DNA of 8,090 nt from JAIBJN01 sp035461525 (lineage in GTDB: Bacteria; Actinomycetota; Thermoleophilia; Gaiellales; Gaiellaceae). The first letter of the stretch is position 1. Each line of letters starts with the position of its first letter. A program made the translations under genes and the position numbers. Below, piece by piece: positions 1-5,949 of this stretch. The notes under the pieces were generated by a model. It was not told the origin of the DNA and did no database searches. It saw only the letters and a program-made list of their open reading frames with translations. Location of the stretch: contig DATHVD010000054.1 in the NCBI GenBank assembly GCA_035461525.1, forward strand, positions 1-8,090, read 5' to 3'.

Positions 1-1
1 G

Positions 2-266
2 CCGGACGTCGATGAACGAGTCGCGCTCTATATCTGCCCCGAAGATGCTGACCTTTACTGCGGCGCCGTAACCACGACCGTCACGCGGGAGTCAGACATG
101 ATCGAGTGGCGAGACCTGGCCTTCTCGACGTATGACTGGGAAGCTGGGCAGTGGGTCCATGGAACGACACGGCTTCGCGGACTGGCCGGAGCTACGGTTT
201 CCGGCTCCGGAGTATTACCACGCGATCACAACGCGTCCTCGCACGACATTCACCGCGGGCGGCTAG
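2..266 (+). pseudogene. 3' end of a gene with an apparent frameshift (partial, conserved protein of unknown function)
   Basis: The reading frame is open from the left edge, so the gene starts outside the window. Residues encoded from position 2 include VALYICPEDADLYCGAV and later EWRDLAF, which resemble a small conserved bacterial family whose members carry a CPxCGDLGCGAV-type segment followed by a WRDF-type segment. After about position 154 that frame becomes low-complexity and lacks family-like sequence. From 159 the neighbouring frame reads GFADWPELRFPAPEYY and ends in TAG at 264-266, which looks like the expected C-terminus. Removing one G from the GGG at 153-155 would join the two halves (QW then SMERHGF). 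This may be a true inactivating mutation or a sequencing or assembly error. Two of the usual Cys/Gly positions in the CPxCG segment also differ. The family is recalled from memory and its function is not known to me. Confidence 0.5.
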
Positions 267-386
267 CGGCGGCGACAGCAACTCGCAGGGCCGGGCGCTC
301 CTCTTTCCTTAGCAATTCATTAGCAGGAGCTTGGCGGCGTCGCCTTGACGGCCAACGGAAGTAGCGGCTTTCCAGCGCTTTTCGAG
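267..386. other. Intergenic stretch with no gene seen
   Basis: I find no convincing coding region between the TAG at 264-266 and the tRNA. A patch at 301-325 is AT-rich for this window and contains TTAGCA twice (309-314 and 320-325), 11 bp apart. The 3' end of the tRNA faces this stretch. I see no clear stem followed by a T-run for either strand. Confidence 0.5.
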
Positions 387-459
387 TGGAGCGTACCGGG
401 ATCGAACCGGTGACCTCCGGCTTGCAAAGCCGGCGCTCTCCCAGCTGAGCTAACGCCCC
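387..459 (-). tRNA. tRNA-Ala (anticodon UGC)
   Basis: On the minus strand a complete cloverleaf can be folded. The acceptor stem GGGGCGT pairs with ACGCTCC and includes the G3:U70 wobble pair that is the alanine identity element. The D-arm contains AGCTCAGCTGGGAGAGC. The anticodon stem CCGGC/GCCGG encloses the loop TTTGCAA, giving anticodon TGC. The T-arm contains GGTTCGATCCC. The discriminator base is A (complement of 387). The 3' CCA is not encoded: the next three bases read CTC on the tRNA strand, so it must be added post-transcriptionally. The gene is 73 nt. Confidence 0.97.
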
Positions 460-489
460 GCGTCGCCTTAACTGTACTCGCCGGAACGG

Positions 490-517
490 CGAGGGGGCCG
501 GAAACCCGGCCCCCTCG
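490..517 (-). terminator. GC-rich hairpin after the LVIVD/PA gene
   Basis: There is a perfect 12-bp inverted repeat, CGAGGGGGCCGG (490-501) and its complement (506-517), with a 4-nt loop. It lies 21 bp past the TAG at 539-541 of the minus-strand gene and before the tRNA. No T-run follows, so this is a GC-strong hairpin of the type common in high-GC genomes rather than a canonical intrinsic terminator. Confidence 0.7.
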
Positions 518-538
518 CGAGTCGCTGCGGGCGCGGAG

Positions 539-2497
539 CTAGTTCCTCCAGTACTGGAAGATCCAGAGGCCGCTGTCGCGGTCGGAGGCCAGGATGACGG
601 TCGGCTTCTTGAGCTGGCGCAGCTTGTGCACCTCGACGCCCCAGAAGTTGTTGCCGCCCTCGTCCACGTAGTGGCCGACCTCCTCGAGGCCGTCCTTCCC
701 GTACTCGATCACGCGCAGGCCTGCCGCGTAGTACGAGAGGTAGGCGAGGTTCTTCTTGTACGGATCGACGGCCACCTCGTGCACCGAGAGGTCGCCGAAG
801 CCGCTCGCGTATGCCTCGTCCATTGCCTCGTCGACGGCGTAGGCGTCGATCTCCTCGAGCGTGTCGTTGTCGAGGAGCCGGACGTAGCCCCAGCCGTCGA
901 ACTCGGGGCTCCCGTGCACCTTCTCGCCGAGCGTGCCTAGCGCGGGCTCGTCGGCGCCGGTGTAGGTCGGCGTCTGCCCGAAGAGCAGATGGAACGCGCG
1001 GTGCCCGGTGCAGAGACCGGCGATCGTGGGCGTGAACTCGTGCCCCTGCGCGCCGCAGAGCGCCGCGTCGGGGAACGCCCCGTTGCCGGAGCCGGCGTGG
1101 CTGTTGGCGACGATGACCGCGTCGTAGCCGGCGTTCTGCGCCTCCTCCACCTTTTCGGAGAAGAAGCAGACACCGCGGAGGAGGACCACGATCTTTTCCT
1201 CGCCCGCGGCGGCCGGAAGCGCGGAGGCGTTCGGGATCGGCGGGTTCGTGCCGTACGACGCCGGGCAGCCCAGGCCGCCGTAGATCGTCGGCCCGTTCAC
1301 CTCGCTCCCCGGATAGGAGTTCACGGGCACGGTCCAGCCGAACTCGCCGCCCGCGTACTCGCCCGCGTTCGGGCCGGTCGTGATCGAGAACGTGAGCCGG
1401 TAGGGGGAGAAGTCCTCGTCCGTTCCGATGATGAACTTGCTGTTCTTCGAGAACTCGGCCTGGTGGGCGTTGCCCTCCGGGAACGGGAAGCTCGGGAACA
1501 GCGTGTCCGGGTAGGGGTATTCGGAGTCGTCGATGAACGTCGGGTTCGCCGGGTCGTTCACGTTCAGCTTCACCCAGCCGCCGTCCCAGTAGGAGAGCAG
1601 CATCGTCTGCACGCCGCCGATCTTCTTCACGACCATGTCGTGCAGGAACGAGCCCTGGAAGTTGCCGTTGACGAGCAGCTCTTCCTGCGCGACGTCGAAG
1701 TCGTTGAGGTCGAGCTCCGAGAGCAGCTTCGGGTTGCGCGGATCCGTGATCTCCATGATGTCCACGTCCGTGAACTCCATGTTGTCGGTCATCACGGCGA
1801 ACGCCCGCTTCTTGTCCTGCCAGGCGAAGACGCTGTGGATGTGGTTCCACTCGTGCGGCAGGCCGAAGATGCCGGCGTCAGGGTCGCCTGCGTGCGCCGT
1901 GAGCTGCACCGGCGCGAGCGGGTTCGTGACGTTCCAGAGCGTGAGGCCGCCTTCGCCCGTCTCCTCGTCGCAGATCTCGTTGTTGCCGAGGAGCAGCTGG
2001 CCCTTGAAGAACTTCGTGTTCATGTCCAGGACCTGGGCGCCCTCGCCCGGGAACGAGCCGTCGGTCCAGTCGATGAAGCCGACCTGCTTCGGGTTACGCG
2101 GATCCTTCATGTCGATGACCGCGAAGCCGGCGTCGTAGCATCCCTCCGGATCGCGGACGGCCAGATACGCGTAGTTGCCGTACGCGGCGACGTCGGCGAC
2201 GCGGCCGGGCCCGGGCCGATCGATGTCCACGCGGCCTAGCAGGGTCACGTTCTCGCTCGAGCCCGGCAGGTGGCCGCCCTCCATGCCGTGCTGCTTCATC
2301 CCGTGAATCTCCACGGGCGAGTCCGCGACGTCGTCGCCGATGACGCGGAAATTCGGGTTCGCCTGAGCCAGCGCCTGGGCCTGTGCGAGCGAGCCCTGCT
2401 GCGCCCCGGCGCCTCCCTCGACGCCGGACGCCGGCGCGGCGGCTACGAGGACCATTGTGGCCAGTGCCACGAGGCCCCCGAAAGCTCTCCTCCTCAT
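539..2497 (-). CDS. Secreted LVIVD-repeat beta-propeller protein with inserted PA domain
   Basis: The product is 652 aa. Residues 1-25 form a signal peptide (MRRR, hydrophobic core, then APASG), so the mature protein is exported. LVIVD-type propeller blades recur, each with an aromatic/hydrophobic strand followed by a D/N-P-x-N/A-P turn: about 99-142 (DMKDPRNPKQVGF), 185-203 (NVTNPLAPVQL), 221-262 (EITDPRNPKLL), 283-328 (NVNDPANPTF) and 571-626. Between the fourth and last of these, residues about 385-515 match a protease-associated (PA) domain (KIVVLLRGVCFFSEKV, then AGYDAVIVAN). Mature cysteines at 120, 176, 411, 444, 481 and 496 could form disulfides. No peptidase or other catalytic motif is visible, so a binding or scaffold role outside the membrane is inferred. 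The frame stays open upstream to 2860, but the ATG at 2497 is chosen because it begins the signal peptide and has GGGAGG about 7 nt ahead. The upstream part overlaps the next gene and is arginine/serine-rich shadow sequence. The substrate is unknown. Confidence 0.9.
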   Translation of the reverse strand: MRRRAFGGLVALATMVLVAAAPASGVEGGAGAQQGSLAQAQALAQANPNFRVIGDDVADSPVEIHGMKQHGMEGGHLPGSSENVTLLGRVDIDRPGPGRVADVAAYGNYAYLAVRDPEGCYDAGFAVIDMKDPRNPKQVGFIDWTDGSFPGEGAQVLDMNTKFFKGQLLLGNNEICDEETGEGGLTLWNVTNPLAPVQLTAHAGDPDAGIFGLPHEWNHIHSVFAWQDKKRAFAVMTDNMEFTDVDIMEITDPRNPKLLSELDLNDFDVAQEELLVNGNFQGSFLHDMVVKKIGGVQTMLLSYWDGGWVKLNVNDPANPTFIDDSEYPYPDTLFPSFPFPEGNAHQAEFSKNSKFIIGTDEDFSPYRLTFSITTGPNAGEYAGGEFGWTVPVNSYPGSEVNGPTIYGGLGCPASYGTNPPIPNASALPAAAGEEKIVVLLRGVCFFSEKVEEAQNAGYDAVIVANSHAGSGNGAFPDAALCGAQGHEFTPTIAGLCTGHRAFHLLFGQTPTYTGADEPALGTLGEKVHGSPEFDGWGYVRLLDNDTLEEIDAYAVDEAMDEAYASGFGDLSVHEVAVDPYKKNLAYLSYYAAGLRVIEYGKDGLEEVGHYVDEGGNNFWGVEVHKLRQLKKPTVILASDRDSGLWIFQYWRN

Positions 2498-2502
2498 GTT
2501 GC

Positions 2503-2510
2503 TCCCTCCC
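2503..2510 (-). promoter_or_regulatory. Ribosome binding site deciding the LVIVD/PA start
   Basis: The minus strand reads GGGAGGGAGCAAC immediately before ATG. This purine-rich Shine-Dalgarno sequence at normal spacing fixes the start at 2497, more than 360 nt inside the open frame. Confidence 0.75.
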
Positions 2511-2576
2511 AGTTCTTCGCGAGACGGTGGCCCCGGGCGGCCGTCCGCATGGTGCCCCTGTGTCCCGGGGTGGGTG

Positions 2577-2582
2577 ACTATA
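2577..2582 (-). promoter_or_regulatory. Candidate -10 element (TATAGT) for the LVIVD/PA gene
   Basis: The minus strand reads CTGGTTTATAGTCACC, giving a TATAGT hexamer about 80 nt ahead of the ATG and a leader of roughly 70 nt. No good -35 is visible at 16-18 bp upstream, where the hairpin at 2594-2613 lies. The element resembles those ahead of the genes starting at 3437 and 5935. Confidence 0.45.
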
Positions 2583-2593
2583 AACCAGGTTCT

Positions 2594-2613
2594 CGGTGGG
2601 CACCAGCCCACCG
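2594..2613 (-). terminator. Short hairpin after the universal-stress-like gene
   Basis: CGGTGGGC (2594-2601) is perfectly complementary to GCCCACCG (2606-2613), with a 4-nt loop. It begins 11 bp past the stop of the minus-strand gene ending at 2625. No T-run follows directly. It also overlaps where the -35 region of the next gene would be, so it could instead act on that promoter or in neither way. Confidence 0.5.
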
Positions 2614-2624
2614 CGCGGGGCGGT

Positions 2625-3044
2625 CTAGTCCTGCCCGACGACCAGGTGCGTGACGGGGAGGGAGAAGCGCGCCAGCGCCTCGCCCGCGGTGCCCTCCTCG
2701 AGCCAGCCGGCATCGTCCTCGCGACGCGTGACGAGCAGCAGCTCGTCGGCGGGGAAGGTGCGGAGGGCATCCTCGATCGCCTGCACGGGGTCGGCGTCGC
2801 CGACCTCGGCCTCGACGACATCCGCCTCGGGGGAGACCTCGGCCGCCACGTCTCGCGCACGGCCGGCCGCCTCCTCGCGCGCCTCGTCCTCGTCCGTGGC
2901 CAGCCAGTCGAGGACGGAGAGGTCGGAGGCGGTGGCGACGACGCGGATCTCGACGTCCTCCTCGCCTGCGTGCTCGCGGACGAGATCGCGGAGGCCGCCG
3001 TCGGCGACGGGCGCGGTCGTGACGACGAGGAACCTGCGGCTCAC
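2625..3044 (-). CDS. Small universal-stress-like (UspA-fold) protein
   Basis: The product is 139 aa, about the size of one Usp domain. The N-terminal strand RRFLVVTTAPV, a central acidic helical region (51-70), and the C-terminal pattern ELLLVTRRE, then EEGTAGEALARFSLPVTHLVV, follow the alternating strand/helix layout of UspA-type proteins, including the final buried strand. The classical G-x2-G-x9-G-S/T ATP-binding motif is not visible, so nucleotide binding should not be assumed. The start is GTG at 3044, forced by in-frame TGA and TAG codons just upstream. There is no obvious Shine-Dalgarno sequence, so the transcript may be leaderless or nearly so. The gene lies 127 bp upstream of the LVIVD/PA start, with a hairpin between, so separate transcription is likely. 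Its role is unknown; an assignment to stress response would rest only on the fold. Confidence 0.75.
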   Translation of the reverse strand: MSRRFLVVTTAPVADGGLRDLVREHAGEEDVEIRVVATASDLSVLDWLATDEDEAREEAAGRARDVAAEVSPEADVVEAEVGDADPVQAIEDALRTFPADELLLVTRREDDAGWLEEGTAGEALARFSLPVTHLVVGQD

Positions 3045-3131
3045 GGCGTGTCACTACCCGGAACGGACGGGCGCACAAACTCCGCCCGCGTCGGGCTCGA
3101 GACGCTGACTCCCGGGAAGTGAGCGGGCGGG

Positions 3132-3437
3132 CTAGTCGCCCCAGTCGAAATCGCGGGAGCGGCCCCAGAGGCTGTCCTCCGAGTCCGCGCCGCCGTCGGT
3201 GTCCTCGCTCACCGGCCACGCAAGCACTTTGCTCGGCTCGAGCTCGGGCTCCTGGCCGCTGAGCGTGTCCTCGAGACGGGCCTGCTCCTCGGTCTTGAAG
3301 AGTGGGTGGTTGACGAAGGGATCTTCGACGCGGTACCGGTCGATGGGCATGTTCCGGTCGAGCTGCGAGTTCCGCCGCTTCAGCTCGAGGTGATCCTCGA
3401 TGATGCGGGCGAAGGTGGTCTCTCCGTTGTCACTCAA
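3132..3437 (-). CDS. Conserved acidic protein of unknown function
   Basis: The product is 101 aa, soluble and acidic, with no signal peptide or membrane segment. The N-terminal half (TTFARIIEDHLELKRRN, then MPIDRYR, then NHPLFKTEEQARLED, about residues 7-57) looks structured and conserved in character. The C-terminal half is rich in Asp/Glu/Ser and probably disordered, ending in WGRSRDFDWGD. I have an impression of similar proteins in Thermoleophilia but know no function. The start is TTG at 3437, supported by GGAGGTG four nucleotides ahead; no ATG or GTG lies upstream in frame nearby. It lies 66 bp after the stop of the diguanylate cyclase gene on the same strand, with a candidate -10 in the gap, so it may be cotranscribed with that gene, separately transcribed, or both. 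Confidence 0.75.
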   Translation of the reverse strand: MSDNGETTFARIIEDHLELKRRNSQLDRNMPIDRYRVEDPFVNHPLFKTEEQARLEDTLSGQEPELEPSKVLAWPVSEDTDGGADSEDSLWGRSRDFDWGD

Positions 3438-3441
3438 TGCG

Positions 3442-3448
3442 CACCTCC
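3442..3448 (-). promoter_or_regulatory. Ribosome binding site supporting a TTG start
   Basis: GGAGGTG on the minus strand is followed by CGCA and TTG. The near-perfect Shine-Dalgarno match is the main reason for accepting the rare start codon at 3437. Confidence 0.75.
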
Positions 3449-3474
3449 GGGTCGGGGACGGGGCACGGCGGAGG

Positions 3475-3480
3475 ATTCTA
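3475..3480 (-). promoter_or_regulatory. Candidate -10 element (TAGAAT) for the acidic protein gene
   Basis: The minus strand reads GTGGTTTAGAATCC, giving a TAGAAT hexamer about 38 bp ahead of the TTG start and a leader of roughly 30 nt that includes the Shine-Dalgarno sequence. No convincing -35 is seen. The context GGTT-TAGAAT-C parallels GGTT-TATAGT-C at 2577-2582. Confidence 0.45.
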
Positions 3481-3503
3481 AACCACTCGCGCCGGGGGGA
3501 ACG

Positions 3504-5348
3504 CTAGTCGTGCGCGCGGACGATGGTACCTGCGTCCGCGGCCATGACGCAGTTCTTGCCCGCGCGCTTGGCCCGGTAGAGGGCCTCGTCGGCCGCGGCG
3601 AAGAGCGCGGCCGGAGTCGGGGCGGCGGGGAAGGCGGCGACGCCGAAGCTCGCCGTGACGGCGACCAGCTGACCCCGCCCGGCGGTCATCGGTCTGCCCG
3701 CGAGGCTGCGCCGCAGGCGCTCGGCGAGGTTGTGGGCGCCTTCGAGGTCGGTCTGCGGGAGGAGCACCGAGAACTCCTCGCCGCCGTAGCGGGCCGGCAG
3801 GTCGATCTCGCGGACGGTTCGGCGGAGGATGTCCGCGAAGGTGCGCAGGACCTCGTCCCCGGCCTGGTGCCCGTGGCGGTCGTTCACCTGCTTGAAGTCG
3901 TCCAGGTCGGCGACGACGAGCGCGACGCCGCCTCCGAACCGCTCGGCGCGCGAGATCTCGGCCTCGAGCGCCTCCTCGAACTGGCGCCGGTTCGGCAGCT
4001 CGGTGAGGCCGTCGGTGCTCGCCTGACGCTCGACCAAACGGTGGAGGCGGGCGTTCTCGAGCGCGATCGAGGCCTGCGAGCCGAGCCAGTGGGCGAGCTC
4101 GCGCGATTCGTCGCCGAAGTCCCGGCTCGTGGGGGTGAGGTAGAGGACGGCAGGGTCGCCGTCCTGATCGCCCAGCGGGATCGCCAGAGGGCGGCCGCCG
4201 GCGCCGGGGCTCCCGGCGCGGGCGATCTCCCTGCCGTCGACGAGCACGCGCGCGCCCGCGGCCCCGGTCGCCTCGACCGCGTTCGCGGCGATGACGGGCA
4301 TGAGCGCGAGCGGATCGTGCGTCGCGGCCAGCGCCTGGCCGAAGCTCGTGATCGTGTCGCGCACGCGCCCGCGCTCGGCGTCGAGCTCGGCGATGCGCGT
4401 CTCGAGCTCGGCCGCCATCTCGTTGAAGGCCCTGCCCAGGACGGCGAACTCGTCCCGGCCTCGCACGGGCACGCGCCGCTCGAAGCGTCCGCGTGCGATC
4501 GCCGCGGCGGCGTCGGAGAGCTCGCGCAACGACCTCACGATCGTGCGCCCGAGCGCGTAGGCGACCACGCCGACCGCGAGCATGGCGATCAGCGCGAAGA
4601 AGAGGAACCGCTGACGCAGGTCGTTGGTCGCGTCCTCGATCACGGACTTCGGCGTGAGGGCGACGAGCTGCACGGGCGGGCGATCGCGGACCCCGTCGGC
4701 GGCGACGAGGTCCGTCGAGACGGCCCGGTAGGTGACGCCGTTGACGTCGCTGTAGCCGGCATGTCCGCCGCCCGGCAGATCGAGCGTGTCCCGGATCGTG
4801 CTCGGCGCGAGGATTCGCCCCCCGGCCGCGAGTACGAAGCGGTCGCCGTCGCCCAGGGCCGAGCGGGTCTCGAGGAGGGCGAGGAGCTCGTCATCGAAGG
4901 GGAGGTGGACCACGACTGTGCCGAGCAGCTTCTGCTCCTGCGTGATGACGTCCGCGCTCCGCGAGGCTGCGAGTGGCACCGGCGCCTCGCCGGCGAGGAG
5001 GTCCCCGTCCCTCGAGTAGAAGGCCGTCCGCGGAACCTCACGCCCGAGGCGGACGAGGGCGGAGCGGTTGTGGGTCGCGAAGGCCCGCTGCACCTGCGTG
5101 GCGCGCGCGAGCGACTGCGCGGTGTCGGCCGCGTCCTCGTCGATCTGCTGCTCGTAGTCGGCCTGTGCGACCCGGATCGCGGTCGAGAGACGCGAATCGG
5201 ACGTCCCCGTCTCGCCCCGGAGCGCCACCTGGTTGAACGCCCACGTGGCCGCGAAGAGCGGCAGCATCGAGAGGAGCAGGAAGTAGATGACGAGGCGGAG
5301 CTTGAAGCTACCCATCGGCGCGCGCGAGATCGGTTCCGGAACCTTCAA
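3504..5348 (-). CDS. Membrane diguanylate cyclase (sensor-HAMP-GAF-like-GGDEF)
   Basis: The product is 614 aa. It has a first membrane helix at about 19-38, an extracytoplasmic sensor region at 39-245 (Cache-like by position, not proven), a second helix at about 246-267, HAMP at about 268-320 (RSLRELSDAAAAIARGRF, then FAVLGRAFNEMAAELETR), a GAF-like region at 345-437, and GGDEF at about 441-605. The active-site loop is GGEEF (522-526), a functional variant. RxxD (REID, 513-516) lies five residues upstream and is the product-inhibition I-site. DLDDFKQVND and HGHQAGDEVL are the other GGDEF signatures. It should therefore condense two GTP into cyclic di-GMP at the inner membrane face in response to an external signal. 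No EAL domain is present. The start is TTG at 5348 or ATG at 5315 (603 aa); neither has a clear Shine-Dalgarno sequence and both keep the first helix. Confidence 0.93.
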   Translation of the reverse strand: MKVPEPISRAPMGSFKLRLVIYFLLLSMLPLFAATWAFNQVALRGETGTSDSRLSTAIRVAQADYEQQIDEDAADTAQSLARATQVQRAFATHNRSALVRLGREVPRTAFYSRDGDLLAGEAPVPLAASRSADVITQEQKLLGTVVVHLPFDDELLALLETRSALGDGDRFVLAAGGRILAPSTIRDTLDLPGGGHAGYSDVNGVTYRAVSTDLVAADGVRDRPPVQLVALTPKSVIEDATNDLRQRFLFFALIAMLAVGVVAYALGRTIVRSLRELSDAAAAIARGRFERRVPVRGRDEFAVLGRAFNEMAAELETRIAELDAERGRVRDTITSFGQALAATHDPLALMPVIAANAVEATGAAGARVLVDGREIARAGSPGAGGRPLAIPLGDQDGDPAVLYLTPTSRDFGDESRELAHWLGSQASIALENARLHRLVERQASTDGLTELPNRRQFEEALEAEISRAERFGGGVALVVADLDDFKQVNDRHGHQAGDEVLRTFADILRRTVREIDLPARYGGEEFSVLLPQTDLEGAHNLAERLRRSLAGRPMTAGRGQLVAVTASFGVAAFPAAPTPAALFAAADEALYRAKRAGKNCVMAADAGTIVRAHD

Positions 5349-5386
5349 CCCGACAGGTGTATCGGCTCGACGGCAATCCCTCTTTA

Positions 5387-5398
5387 GGGGGATCCCCC
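5387..5398. repeat. GGGGGATCCCCC palindrome between small membrane gene and cyclase
   Basis: This is a perfect 12-bp palindrome in the 60-bp gap between the stop at 5409 and the cyclase start at 5348. It is flanked by a C-run and CCCCGGGG at 5397-5404. It could fold as a weak hairpin and act as an attenuator or terminator on the minus strand, but there is no T-run and the loop would be tight. The role is not established. Confidence 0.3.
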
Positions 5399-5408
5399 CC
5401 GGGGACGG

Positions 5409-5675
5409 CTAGAAGATCGGCCGGTCGAGCGCGACGGCGAGGACCATCCCGACGAACCAGCAGGTCGACGTGAGCGCGACGGCGAACGGCACGAGGCGGC
5501 GGTCGGCGCCGCCGAGGGACGCGGCGAAGAGGGATACGAGCACCGCTCCGGTGCCGAGCCGACCCGGGTAGTAGACGAGCGACACGAGCCCGGCAAAGAT
5601 CGCGAAGGTGGCGAGGAAGTCGGCGACGACCTGGGTCCCCGTCGGCCCCGACAGCTCGTCCCCGCGCGCGCTCAC
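5409..5675 (-). CDS. Small three-helix membrane protein of unknown function
   Basis: The product is 88 aa with three predicted membrane helices at about 16-36, 39-56 and 61-83, and a short tail ending DRPIF. The start is GTG at 5675, giving MSARGDELSG. It overlaps the stop of the upstream gene as GTGA (5672-5675) and has GAGGA just ahead, which indicates translational coupling. The frame stays open upstream to 5918, but that stretch is Arg/Pro/Gly-rich and antiparallel to nothing sensible, and it duplicates the coding region of the upstream gene in another frame. No function is known to me. I recall similar short proteins with a YYPGR motif from Thermoleophilia genomes, unverified. The diguanylate cyclase follows 60 bp downstream and may share the transcript. 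Confidence 0.78.
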   Translation of the reverse strand: MSARGDELSGPTGTQVVADFLATFAIFAGLVSLVYYPGRLGTGAVLVSLFAASLGGADRRLVPFAVALTSTCWFVGMVLAVALDRPIF

Positions 5676-5935
5676 CGCGTCCTCGCTCGTCCGGAGGGCG
5701 AGGGCAGCGGCCGCCGGCCGCCGCGATGCGCGGAGCCGTGCGGGCGCGGGTTCCGGCCCGGCGCCGGCGCGCGCGGGCCTCGGCGCGGCCCCTCGGCCCC
5801 GCCGCCGCCGAGGGTCTCGGACGGGCCGCCCGCCGCTGCCGCGGGCGGGTCCTTCACCGACCACCAGATGAGATAAGCCACGTAGAGCGCCGGGATCTTG
5901 AGGATCACCGTGAACCACAAGGTGAGCCAGAGCAT
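5672..5935 (-). CDS. Small membrane-anchored protein with basic Pro/Arg-rich tail
   Basis: The product is 87 aa. Residues 1-27 (MLWLTLWFTVILKIPALYVA, then YLIWWSV) form a single hydrophobic, Trp-rich membrane helix. From KDPPAAAAGG onward the chain is low-complexity, Gly/Pro/Arg-rich and strongly basic, so the tail is probably cytoplasmic and disordered. ATG at 5935 is chosen because it begins the helix. No Shine-Dalgarno sequence is present, but a TACACT hexamer lies 8 nt ahead, which suits a leaderless message. The stop overlaps the GTG of the next gene by four bases (GTGA), so the two small membrane proteins are likely made together and may act together. The function is unknown. Confidence 0.75.
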   Translation of the reverse strand: MLWLTLWFTVILKIPALYVAYLIWWSVKDPPAAAAGGPSETLGGGGAEGPRRGPRAPAPGRNPRPHGSAHRGGRRPLPSPSGRARTR

Positions 5936-5943
5936 GTCGGCGG

Positions 5944-5949
5944 AGTGTA
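5944..5949 (-). promoter_or_regulatory. Candidate -10 element (TACACT) placed for a leaderless transcript
   Basis: The minus strand reads TAGGTTACACTCCGCCGAC then ATG. TACACT ends 8 nt before the start codon, so transcription would begin at or within a base or two of the ATG, in keeping with the absence of a Shine-Dalgarno sequence. A -35 of TGTTTG lies 17 bp upstream but is a weak match. Confidence 0.5.

Noticed and set aside
98..364. A complete 88-aa gene starting at the ATG at 98
   Set aside because: The frame is open to the window edge with family-like sequence before 98, and its C-terminal part after about 160 is not family-like, while the adjacent frame is. It is better read as a frameshifted partial gene.
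468..1850. Minus-strand open frame of 460 codons overlapping the LVIVD/PA gene
   Set aside because: It is an Arg/Gly/Pro-rich frameshifted shadow of the real gene in the same strand, and it runs through the terminator hairpin at 490-517.
989..2239. Plus-strand open frame of 416 codons opposite the LVIVD/PA gene
   Set aside because: It is antisense to a well-supported secreted protein and has only Val/Arg/Glu-rich low-complexity content.
2498..2860. Upstream extension of the LVIVD/PA gene to an earlier ATG
   Set aside because: It would bury the signal peptide inside the protein, overlap the Usp-like gene, and add Arg/Ser-rich sequence. The internal ATG at 2497 has a strong Shine-Dalgarno sequence.
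2578..3219. Minus-strand 213-codon frame over the Usp-like gene
   Set aside because: It is arginine-rich shadow sequence. The 139-aa frame has proper alternating strands and helices.
3306..5387. Plus-strand open frame of 693 codons across the cyclase gene
   Set aside because: It is exactly antisense to the diguanylate cyclase, whose domains are unmistakable. The product is Arg/Glu/Gly/Val-rich with no motif, as expected from the complement of GC-rich coding DNA.
5676..5918. Upstream extension of the three-helix membrane protein
   Set aside because: The extension is the other-frame image of the upstream small gene and is Arg/Pro/Gly-rich. The GTGA overlap with GAGGA ahead explains the start better.
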